From positions 3,224,001-3,288,000 of the forward strand of contig NC_133955.1 in NCBI RefSeq assembly GCF_031877795.1: DNA of 64,000 nucleotides, in the 5' to 3' direction. Positions 49,673-60,490 of this stretch are shown here, in pieces (position 1 is the stretch's first letter; the number at the start of each line of letters is the position of its first letter). Source of the DNA: Strix aluco (Eukaryota > Chordata > Aves > Strigiformes > Strigidae). The position numbers and the translations under genes were made by a program. The notes below the pieces were generated by a model that was given only the letters and a program-made list of their open reading frames with translations, ran no database searches and was not told where the DNA came from.

Positions 49673-51120
49673 CTGGGCTGGACACACGGTCCCTGTGTCA
49701 CCCCCAGCGTGTCCCCAACCACCCGGAGCCCCCCAGAACGGTGGCATCACCCCGGTCCCCAGCAGGACCCCCCCCTGCCCACCCACCCCCCAGCCATCCT
49801 GTCCCATCCCAACCCCGCGGGGTTCACCCAGCAGCCGGAGCCACCCAGCCCCCAACATGTCACCAAGTGGGGGGGTCCCTGTTCCGGGGTGCCCCCACTC
49901 ACCCCAATCCCGGTGCCGCTGGCTCGGCCGCCGGGGCTGGGAGTGCGCAGCGGAGGGTGGCACGGGTGGGGGCAAGGCCTTGACGTCGGCACCGCACCCG
50001 CCTGCTCTTTGCCCGATGGCGTCTGCTTCAAGGCGGGGTTGGGGGGGGGACACACACAACGACATGGAGAAGGGGGGGGACAACCACCTGGCACAGCCCC
50101 CACCGCCCACCGCTCACCCTGGGGTGCCCACCCTGCCCTCCGCTCAGGGACACCCAGGTGGGCTGCAGCCTGGAGAGGGCAGGGTGCCCCCCACCCCAAG
50201 GCCATCCTGAACCCCCCCCCCCGGGGCTGAGCCTTGGTGACGCCCCACATGGCAGCACCCAACCCTCTCTCCCACAGACCTCTGTGCCTGTGCCCGGCGG
50301 GTAACCCCGGGCTCGCCCCGAAACTGGGAAAACCCTTCCAGGGTGGTTTGTGCCAAGGAAGGGGCTGGATCCGGCGTGCGGGGCCGTGACCTTGGTACGG
50401 CTGGGGACAGCAGGGTCACGGTCCCCAGCGCCGTGGGGGCACCCCCGCCCCTGGGTGCCCAGCCCTGCTCCATCCCGCAGGGTCCCCGCTGCAGGAGCCG
50501 TCCCTGGGCACCCCCAGGATCATCGGGGAGAGCTCCAGCCCCAGTCTGTGTCCCTCCCCCCCCCCCCCCCCCCTCGAGCTGGGGGACACTGGGTGGCTAC
50601 GGTGTGACTGGCACTGGCCAGGGATTGGGGACCGGGGTGACCTGCTGGCCCTCCTCCCCTGGCACAGTGAGGTGGCTTTTGGGTTCATTTTTGAGCCTTT
50701 TGGTTTTTCTGCGCTGGTCCTGGTGCAGCTTGGGAGGGGTGATGGGATGGGTGGGCTGTAGCCACTGTGTCCCCAAGGGCATCACTGGCTGTGCGGGGTG
50801 CCCCCCCGGCCCCCCAAGCTGTCACACCCCGGCTGACCCTCTCTCTCCATTTTCTTTCCATGTTTTTGGGCCAAACTGGCCCCACCGACTCCAGGACCTC
50901 GTACCCGAGAGCGTCACACGGAGCAGGCGGTGACACCCCTTGGGGGGGGGGGTGTTCGGGGACCGTCAGTGGACAGGTACGAGCAGAACCGAGGGGACAA
51001 GATGACGGGGGTGTGTGTGTGTGTGTGTGTCTGGGAATGGCCCCCAGGGAGCGGGGAGGGGGTGCAGGGGTTGGGGTCGTGCCTCAGTTTCCCCATTTCA
51101 GGGAGGGGCGGGTGCAGTCC
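49673..51120. other. EPS8L3 5' flank, possible upstream exons
   Basis: On the minus strand a segment ending with a GTGAGT donor near 49900 has an open frame continuing into the 49590-49672 exon, so one more 5' exon is possible. I could not place the start codon. A C-run lies at 50558-50573 and a (GT)n run at 51009-51031. No other gene is recognised. Confidence 0.4.
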
Positions 51121-51126
51121 CACCTG

Positions 51127-51145
51127 CGGCCACCGGAGGGCAGCA
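51127..51145 (+). promoter_or_regulatory. CTCF-like binding motif
   Basis: CGGCCACCGGAGGGCAGCA matches the CTCF core consensus CCASYAGRKGGCRS with one mismatch. It lies about 1.5 kb beyond the 5'-most EPS8L3 exon found. Occupancy cannot be inferred from sequence. Confidence 0.4.
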
Positions 51146-53722
51146 CGTCCCTACGTCGCCCGTGTCCCCAGATGTGTGACACACCCCCCTCGATGTCCAG
51201 CCCCCCCCCCCCATATATAGGCCCCCAGATGTGCAGGGTCCCTGACGTGCCCGGTGCCACCCCAGGACCTACTGGCAGCGCCGACCCCACCGGGGTCCCT
51301 GGCACTGGGGGACCTTTGGGTGACACTTCTCGAGGGGGGGACACAAGCAACCGCCTGCTCTGTGGCATCACAGTCCCGGTGGGAGGTTTGGGGTTACAGC
51401 CCCCCAATAGCTGAGCACCCCCCCAGTAGATATACTGCTGTGGAAGGGAATTGGGGGGGGGGGGGGTGTCCCCTGACATGGTCCCCCTCCTCCCTCTTCC
51501 TTAGGGACTGGGCACCCTGCCTTGAGGGGGGGGACTTGGGGAGAGGTGTGGGGAGCAAAGTGGGGGGGGATTTTGGGATCTGGGCCAAAATTCCTCCCTT
51601 AGCCCCCTGCCCCGAGGGCCTGTCCTGCTCTGACAGGGATTTAAAAGGCATTTGGGATCTATTTAGGATCGTGGGTGCTGGCTGGCTGAAAGGTGCTTGT
51701 CCCTGTGCTGCCCCCCAGTTCACCCAGTGCCACCAGCCAGTCAGTGCTGGGCCACACTGGGGTGCAGCGCCACCACAGCACCCCTCCCCAGCACCCTGCG
51801 GGGACCCAGTCCACCCAGCCCCCCTGACTGGGAGCCGTGTGAGCAGGGAACTGGGGTGCCACAGCATTTCTGGCCCTGCCCAGAGCTCCCCGATACCTGG
51901 GTCCCTTCCCAGTGACTGTCCCCAGCACTGGGGTGGCCTCAGAGGGGTGACGAGCTGTGAGGAGGAAGCCAAGTCCCCGTGCCAAGAACAACAAACCCCA
52001 TGGGGCACTCGTTAACTGGGGACGCTGGTGGCACTGGCTCGGTCCCAAATTGTGCACCCAGGGGTGTCCACGGCCACCCCCAAGCTCCCCCTGCACCCCA
52101 GCCACATCCCAAGGGCTGAACCGAGGCACCCCGATACCCCCAGCGCCGCCGCAAGCTCGGCTGTGCCTCAGTTTCCCCGGTCACATCCCGTTGCCTCTCC
52201 GGGCTTGGCCGTGGCGCGGGGGCTGCGTCAGGCTGGAGGAATCCGGCTCCTTCCCCGGCTCTTTATGACACTCGTGGGTGTGGGGTGGGCTTGATCCCCC
52301 CCCGGCAGCACCCACAGCACAGGGAGGACCATGGCCCATCCATGTCCACCCCTCTGCAGGGACAGGATGCCCGTCCCGCCCCTTCCCAGCTCCTCCCAGT
52401 CATTCCACTGGTTAAACTGGGAATGGCACCAGCTGCAGAAATATTATAAAAAACCTGTTTTTATTTTTTTCCCCTCGATTTCCGGCCAGAGGCGCCATCT
52501 CCCTTCGCAGCCCCAGCCAGGCCGTGCCCTCTCGCTCAGGAAGACCCCAGGGGCCACCAACCCCCTTGGGAAGAGCCGGGAAGGGGCTCGGAGGCTTCTC
52601 CCACCCCTCCAGCCCCGGGCGACGCCGACGCCTTTTGCCATTTCAGGTTTAGAAACCCCCAGCGTCAAAATGTGCCGAATCAGTGAGTTGACCCCAAATC
52701 ACAGGTATTCTGGGGAGAAAAACGGCCCCATCCTGCACCCCCTTTTCTGCCCTGTAAAGCTCCTGGGTGGGGGGACACCAACACAGCCTTGGGGACACCG
52801 CCACCAGCCACCCACCCTGTCCCCACGTGGGGGACAGCGTGGGGTCGGTGCAGATTTGGGGGTGCCCAGGCGGAGGGGGACTGTGGGGCCACCAATTCCT
52901 GGAATGAACCGGTGACACATCGCTCCCGGCCAGGTGCCACCGGGGCCGCGGTGCCGGAAAGCAGCTGTGGCTCCCGGCTGCTGGGTGCCGGCCAGCGGCA
53001 CAAACCACCGGCCAGCCTGGATCCGTCCCCACGTCACCGAGGCGAAGTGTGGGGCGGACCGCGGTGTACCCGGGACCTGCCGCCTAATTGCTGGGGACCA
53101 GCGGCTCCCCGTCATTTTGGGGACACATGGGGATGGTTTAACCCCTTGGCAGCTGGGAAATTGTGTCAGATCGTTCTCCCTGGGCCGGAGGAATGGCACG
53201 GCACAGCCCCCAGGGTCGGGATGTCCCTCTCGGTGATGCCCAAATCCACAAGTCCTGCCCCCCACGGGGTGTCCTTGGTGGCGTTGGTGACAAGACAATG
53301 TCCCAGCTGTCATGGCAGCCAGGCCCGGATCTGTTTTGGGGTGACATGTGGGGGGCAGATGGAGGGATGGTTGGTGAAGTCCCGCTATCACCCTGTCTCC
53401 CTGCACCCTGCTCAGTCTGTCCCCAGTCCACAGCCACCCCAGTGCGCCGTGTCCCCTCCCTGCCCGTGGTTTTAACCCCTCTGCGCTGAACCAGCAGGGT
53501 TGGAGACAGAGCACGGGGAGTCCCAGGTGGGTGCCCGGAGGATGCTCCTGCATCACCCTGGTTGCATCCTGCCAAGGGGATTAGGCAACCGCCTGGCATG
53601 GCCACCAGAGGAGGGCATCACGGAGCCAGTGTGGCACCCAGAGCCACCGCTGGGTCCCGGTCACCATCTGTGTCCCTTTGCTGTGGGCTCGCTGGGGGCT
53701 GCGTCTCCTCCTCCACCATCAT
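51146..53722. other. Intergenic DNA, nothing recognised
   Basis: GC-rich single-copy sequence. Several open frames of 150-285 codons exist on both strands, but their translations are Pro/Gly/Ser-rich without motif or splice logic. A T-run lies near 52456-52480. Confidence 0.55.
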
Positions 53723-54403
53723 TTGCCAGTCAGAGAGGGACCTGGGGGGGTTGATTGATACTCGGCTGAACAGGAGCCAGCAGCGTGCCCAGAAGGCCAG
53801 TGGCATCCTGGCTTGTATCTGCACCAGCGTGGCCAGCAGGGACAGGGAAGGGATCTGACCCCTGTGCTCGGCACTGGTGAGGCCGCCCCTCGATGAGTGG
53901 GTTCAGTTTTGGGCCCCTCACTCCAAAAAGGCCATTGAATGACTCGAGCATGTCCAGAGAAGGGCAACGGAGCTGGTGCAGGGTCTGGAGCACAGGTCTG
54001 ATGGGGAGCGGCTGAGGGAACTGGGGGGGTTTAGTCTGGAGAAGAGGAGGCTGAGGGGAGACCTCCTGGCCCTCTGCAACTGCCTGAAAGGAGGGTGCAG
54101 AGAGGGGGGAGGAGTCTCTTGAGCCAAGGACCCAGCGCCAGGACAAGAGGGAATGGCCTCAAGCTGCGCCAGGGCAGGGTCAGACTGGCTCTTAGGAAGG
54201 ATTTCTTTGCAGAAGGGGTTGTTGGGCGTTGGAATGGGCTGCCCAGGGCAGGGGGGGAGTCCCCATCCCTGGAGGGGTTGAAGAGTCGGGTTGACCCAGC
54301 GCTGAGGGATCTGGTGGAGTTGGGAATGGTCAGGGTGAGGTTCATGGTGGGGCTGGAGGAGCTTCAAGGGCTTTTCCAACCGAGAGGATTCTGGGATTCT
54401 GTG
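53723..54403 (+). mobile_element. CR1 LINE fragment, subfamily B
   Basis: Intergenic and sense to the window. It begins with GCCAGTCAGAGAGGGACCTG and ends GAGGATTCTGGGATTCTGTG. By eye it is very close to the 35.1-kb copy, and in reverse to the 18.4- and 30.5-kb copies. Confidence 0.93.
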
Positions 54404-54860
54404 ATCCCCAGAGGTCCCAGGTTGCTGCTGCCACCAAACCCCTCACTTCCCTGGGAATATCCTTGGGGTGGCCCCAAGGGACACACCCCTTGGGTTCCCA
54501 GCCCCAAGCCTGGTACCATGAGCTCCGTGGCCGTGGGGCATCCTGGTCCTCATTGCTCCGGCTTTTCCCGGCTTTACCAGCGTGCCGCTGAATCCCATCT
54601 CTTCTGAGGAACAGGAAGAAATCTTTGGCTTTCCAAAATCCCTCTGATGATGTCCTCAAAGGCTTTCCAGAAGCAGCACCCTGGAAGCAGCACCATCCTC
54701 CTCTGCTTTTTAACCTGCTGCTGATTTTTTTTCCCTCTCTTATTTCTGGAGGGTGATGGAGAAGATGCTGGCGAGTGGGTGATGCACGGGGGGGGTTACA
54801 AGGATGGTAGACACCCGTGCCCAGCTCAGCCGGGGACACACACGGCCGCAGCTCCTGTCT

Positions 54861-54926
54861 GAGTGTTAGCTTAATGGTTGGACTAGATGGTTTTCAAGGT
54901 CTTTTCCAACCTAGATGATTCTGTGA
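54861..54926 (+). mobile_element. CR1 3'-tail scrap of another subfamily
   Basis: About 65 bp reading GTTGGACTAGATGGTTTTCA, then CTTTTCCAACCTAGATGATT and CTGTGA. The tail resembles that of the 2.7-kb copy, but the body before it does not match subfamily A or B in this window. Confidence 0.8.
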
Positions 54927-57900
54927 CCCGGCTGGTGACCTTCGCACTGTGAGGTTTTTTGCTTCAAAGAGGCTGAAATGGAAAAGAGCAGCGAGGGAGC
55001 TACACGTGCTGCAGAATCACTTGGGTCCCCCCAAATCCTGAGCCATTGTCCTGGTCCACGGGCAGGGCTGGAGCCCTGTGAAGGCACATATGGCCACATA
55101 AAAAGCTTTTTTTACCTCCAGAGAAGCAGCTGGCCCCATGGTTTTGATCACACATCTGCAAAAAGCATCTTGCTTTTGGGGTAAAGAGGGGAAAACCGGT
55201 GCTCCCGGGGGCACCCTGGTATACGTGGGACCCATCCTGCTTTGCTGTCTCTCATCCTGGCAGCACAGCCCAGCCACAGCCCGGGAATTTCCAGAGATGG
55301 TGGGGGCTGAAAGAGCACTGGCAACATACGGGTTTAATTAGAGGTGATGAGGGCATGCAAATGAGCAGGTTACAGCCCGTTCGGGGGTGGCCGAGCTGCT
55401 GCAAGTTCCTGGAGGCTTTTGAGGTTCTTCCCATGCTCTGGGTGCTGGGGGAAGGCTGGGTGCTGGGGTAAGCACCATCTGGGAGATGCGACTTGGGGTG
55501 GAAGAGGGCAGAGAGGTGGGTCAGGGCGGGCAGACCTCCAAAATCATCCCTACCCCTGAGCGTGTCCCTCTCCAGGATGGGGATGTGCAGAGAGCGGGGA
55601 AGCCTGAGCAGCCTGGAGACCCCAGCAAGCCCAGGGAGAGCTTGGAAAGGGGTTTATTCTGCTCTGGTTTTGGCATTTGGGATGAATTCCCCCATGGGAA
55701 GAGCTGGTGTCTCCATTGCCCTGGTCCTGCTCATCCATCCTGCTTCCCACCCCTTCCCTCCTCATCATCACTGCCCAAAACAGGGGTGAACCTAACCCAA
55801 AAGCTTCCCAACGTGCCCTGCCAGAGCAGCCCCTCTCCAGCAGCAGGATCTGACCCTTGGAACTTTCTTCCACCCCTAAAATCCCACAAATTCAGGGGTG
55901 ATCAGAGCTCAGCCACCAAATTTCTCATCCTGAGAGGCTGAGGGACCACGCTGGGTCTCAGCACGGCAGCAAATGGAGCTCAGCAAAGCCCGGGAGCCCC
56001 AATTCTTCCCTTGAAGAAAATGAGCTGAGTTTCTCTCGTGGACAGAGCAGCCAGAGCTGGTCAGGGACCCAAACCCATCACTATCAACCAATACATCCTG
56101 GCTGGGAGATTTGCCTTTAGATATTGAGCCTGAGGCCACGATGAGGGAGGAGGACCTGGTCAAGCAGTGCAGCTGACGGTGTTTCCAGGGAAAATACATT
56201 TTCACTGGCATCTTTCCAGGGAGGGTGATGAAGGCGGTGAATGAGGCGACACGCGGGTGATGGCAGCACATGATGCTGAGCTGGTCGGTGTGCGGAGAGC
56301 GCAGCCAAAAAAGGCTGCGAGCGGGCGATGCCACAGTGGATTGTGGCGAGCGGTTCCCTTCCTGGGGTGATGTGCTGCTGAGTCAACGCTCAAAGAGACC
56401 TCGTGGGCAGTGGGATTGATTTGGGAGCCACCCGTGAGGTCCCCGGCGGGGAAGAGGCGAGGAGCGTGCTGCTGAGCATGGGTTCATGGTGTCTCGCTTG
56501 ATGGAGAAGCTCCGGAGGAAATTGTGAAAGGGCACCCAGATGTCGTCTGCGTGGGGCGGTGGGAGATGTGGCGTGAGTTGGGTGGGGAAATCCCACAGCA
56601 GGACGTTCCCAGGGCATGGGGTGGGGCGGGTTCCTCCTCACATGTCATCGGATGTGTCCCCAGTGTAGTGCCTTGGGTCCTTCCTACCCTCGGGGGTGGG
56701 AGTTGGGTAAAAGGTGGTTGCAAAAGGGTGAGGAGCTGGAGTGGGGGCAGTTGGAGCAGGATTAGGAGCACTATGAGGTGTTTTAAGCAAAATCCCAACT
56801 CCTGCTCCTGCCATCAGGTGGCATCTCCCACACTTGCCCACGGTCCCCGATCCCACGGGGAACACAAGACAGGAGTCTGGGCGCCCCAAGTCCCCCAGCA
56901 CTGCTTCCACACAGACAGTCAGGGCTTACTGGGACACAAATGGCTGGTTTTTGCCCTGAAAGGCAACTGATTCCTGCCAAAAAATGTCATTCCATCGATA
57001 AATAATTGGAATGGAAAGTGTTTGACCTTCCCTATGGCTCCCGTGGGAAGCTGGGTGGGGAGGAGAAACCATTGGCTCACCCTTCTTATTCAGCCCAGCG
57101 CAGCTTCTGCTGGACACCGGGAGGGACGCGTGCCTGGATGCCATGAGCATCCAAGGCCGTTTGCCAGCTGGCAAAGGGTTGATCAGGCCCTAAAATTCCT
57201 CTGCGAAAGCTTGCGGAGAAGAGTATCCAAATCCCTGAAGGCTTGGACACTTTTTTTGGCATGTCTCTAGTCTTTTCCTGTCTACAAGCTCCAGGCAGCA
57301 TCTTCAGCATGAATCCAGCCGAAAGCTGGTGTCTTTTTCTCCTGGTTTGGAAGGTGTCCGATGACCGTGCTGCTGATGGACGTGGTAATTCATCAATGGT
57401 TTTGAAACTAACTCATCCCTACGAGTCCCTGGGTCCCTTGTGAGCCGGGGCTGGAGGAGCCAGCGGGGCTGGGGAGAGGAGCTGCAAAGCAAAGGGGCTC
57501 TGTAGTCCCTGTGGGTGGCTTTTGCCATTTGAGCATCTCCCAGTGCTTAATTCAGCCTCCAAAGTGGCTTTTAAGGAACAGGCAAGAGATGAAGGCCAAG
57601 CTCCATAAAGCTGGGAGATGGCTGATGCCTCCTGAGATGCGTCCAGCAGCTTCCTGGGGTCACAGAGTGAACGGTGTCATCGCTCACAAGGGATGTAGCT
57701 GGTCCTGGAGGGATGTGGTGGGTCTGAGCTGGTACCTGCAGGTTTTAGACCTCCCTGGTCTTCACTGGTCTGGTTGGAGACACCTTGGCCAAGGATGATC
57801 TACAGGACAGGAGGGAGCTGAGTGTCTCTGAGCCATCTCAGGGTCTGGCAGATGGAGTGTCAGTGGAGGAGCTGGGGTTCAGGTCCCTCCAGGTGGGGGC

Positions 57901-58528
57901 TGGAGCGGCGGTGCAGGATGCTCAGCGGAGGAGGCCACGGAGAAGTGCTGAGCCCAGGGCAGCAGCTGGGATGGTTCAGGCTTGAAGACACCCCAGCCTA
58001 TAACAAAGGACCTTCTGGCTCCAGATGCTGAAATCAGGCAATTGCTTGAAAATGTCAGCTTGCATTTAGATAAAATAAAATAAAATAACAAAGCAGCATG
58101 CTTCTAGCTTGCAGGGTGGTGCAAACCCAGACATCAAGAACGCAGACGGCAAAGACCCGGGGCCATGGGCAGTCTGGGGCAGAGGGAGAGGAAAGCCCTG
58201 CTCCGCGGCGGCTCGGACCCCACGGGGGATGCTCCACAGGGCACCGTCCCCGTCATCGCCCATGCAGCTACTTTTTCTCAGTTATTTGCTTTGGTTATTT
58301 ATAACTTTCCCCCTTTTGTTTTTAATTTTCAAGCAGCATCTTGTTGCTCCGGGGAGGACCGAGATACACCCGGCCCCGGCACGCAGGAGGCGGCTGCTTC
58401 TCAGAAGAGCAGAAATGGGGATTTCAGGTCCTGGGGGACACCCCGGAGGGCACAGCACGGGGCTCCGCACCCACCAGCACCCAAGTGTGACCCTGTGTCA
58501 AGAGAAAAGGGCTCGGGAAGATGCATTT
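54927..58528. other. Intergenic DNA, nothing recognised
   Basis: Mixed-composition sequence without a recognisable exon on either strand. It contains an octamer ATGCAAAT at 55355-55362 and a (TAAAA)n stretch at 58071-58088. Confidence 0.55.
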
Positions 58529-59262
58529 GAGATGGAGCCTGGCTTGCTGGAGGGGTTAAAGCTCTGCTCCTGGGAAGACTCGGCTCCTTTCCAGCCTGAG
58601 TAAGCCCCATGCTCCTGCCAAAACCCAGCGCCGACGACCGTTGCGGGGTTTTTTCGGCTGTAAACAGCGTTGCTCGACGGTGCGGCTCAACCCACGGGGC
58701 CAGCACCACTCAAACCAGAAGTCGTTTTGATAACGTTCGTTAAGTAAGAGCTGGCAGACAGCGCTACCCAGACGCTGGTACAGGAACCAACCGTGGAGGA
58801 GGCACCGGGGGGGTCTGCAGCCACCCCTGTCCCTGCTGCCACTTTGGGGTCATATTTGGCAAAACCCCTTGGAGGGACTGTGGGCATTTGCGGCCGTGGC
58901 GAGGACGAGAAGCACCACGGCAGCGCGGGCAGTGTGTCTGGCCAAACCACGCTGGCTATTTTCAAATTCTCGTGTGGACCACCCGCTCAGCCCCAAATTT
59001 TCGGGGCATGGAAAGCAGCTGGTTGCATCGCACTGAGGGGTGGGGGGGATGCTGGTGTCACCTCCAGTCCCCAGCCAGCGCCATGGTACGGGCACAGTGA
59101 GGCGAGATGGAGGTGGCCAGAGGGGTTAAATCTCCTCCCCTGCTCCTGGGAAGGGCCGGCTCCTCTCCAGCCTGAGTAAGCCCATCACCCTGCCAAAATC
59201 CTGCTCGGTGCTGAAGGCCGGCACGGGGTTTTTCTGCCTGAGCAGCGATGCTCGATGGCCTG
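58529..59262 (+). repeat. Diverged direct duplication (two copies of about 155 bp)
   Basis: Copies at 58529-58685 and 59104-59262 share GAGATGG, AGGGGTTAAA, TGCTCCTGGGAAG, CGGCTCCT, CCAGCCTGAGTAAGCCC, CCTGCCAAAA, CGGGGTTTTT and GATGCTCG-type blocks in the same order. They are 575 bp apart, with small indels. No known repeat family or coding potential is recognised; either copy could belong to an unlisted interspersed repeat. Confidence 0.7.
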
Positions 59263-59934
59263 ATGCACTGACTGCAGGGGCACGGAGCAGGGAATGCATC
59301 CCAGCAGAACCTGGCCTTGAGGCGGTGATGCCAGCACCCCGTAATCCTGCAGGATTTGGCCCTGGACACCACCCAGCACTTGGGGTGTCTGCCCTGGCTC
59401 CAGCCTCCGCAGCTCCATCCGGCAGCTCCGGCACAAGCTGCACCCTTATTATTTACAAGAGGGGTGGGCGTTTTGCCTTGCTTCCCTTTATTTTTAAATT
59501 TATTTTTCTTTATTTTGGATTTCTGACTCATCTCGGACTGTTGCCGGGAGGAAACCGGAATAAAAAGTGTCGCAAATATCATCTATATCAGCTAAATAAA
59601 ATCCTTCCTCAAATACGCAGCGAGGAAAGTAAAGCAGGGGCTCCCCGGGGCTGCCCAGGACCCAGAGCCACTTCTCCTTCCCCCAGCCTCATTCCTATAG
59701 AGGAGGAAAACTCACATTTTCCTCTTTTTTTCCAAACCGCAGCTGGTTTCCGGCTCTACAAGCACAAAGCCAGGCCCGGAGCTGCTCACGCGCTGAGGGG
59801 GCAGAGAGGCGACGGGTGCTCCCCAGCTCCGGCTGCTTTCGGGGTGCCAGCCCCAACACCCATGGGGGATGCAGCACCCGTGGGGCTGCCGAAACAGGGC
59901 ATGGGTGGGAGTGGAAGGGGTGGGTGCCTTGGGA
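59263..59934. other. Intergenic DNA with an AT-rich block
   Basis: An AT-rich stretch (59440-59620) with TGACTCA (AP-1 type, about 59525) and several AATAAA-like words stands out from the GC-rich surroundings. No gene is recognised. Confidence 0.5.
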
Positions 59935-60490
59935 GGGAGGGTGTCACTGAATGAGGGTGCCCAGTTCATACTGGTGCCCGAGAGATGAGGTTGCCCTGCT
60001 AATATGGGCGCCCAGTTCATAAGGGTGCCCCAGAGAGGCTGCTGCCCCAAAATGAGGGTGCCCTTGAGATGAGGGTGTCCCAGAGGTGGTGCCCTATTAA
60101 TGTGGGTGCCCCATTACTAAGGTTGCCATGGAAACAAGGATGGTCTAGTGATGAGGATGCCCCATTAAAAGATAAGAGCACCCCAGAGATGATGGTCCCC
60201 CATTAATGCCTCTGCCCAATTAATAAGAATGCTCTGAGATGGTGGGTGCCCCATTAATGAGGGTGTCCCAGATATGTGGGTGCCCTATTAATGTGGGTGC
60301 CCCATTACTAAGGGTGCCATGGAGGTGAGAATGCCCCAGAGGTCAGGGTGCCCCAGAGACGAGGGTGCCCCATTTAATAAGGGTGCCTTGGGGATGAGGG
60401 CACCCCAGAGGTGATGGTCCCCCATTAATGTGTCTGCCCCATTAATGAGGGTGCCCTGGAGATGTGGGTGTCCCATTAATGAGGGTGCCT
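59935..60490. repeat. Minisatellite of GGGTGCCC(C)ATTAATGA-type units
   Basis: Tandem, imperfect units of about 24-35 bp built from GAGGGTGCCCCATTAATG, GAGATGAGGGTGCCC and CCAGAGATGAGGGTG. About twenty units are visible. Intergenic. Confidence 0.88.
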
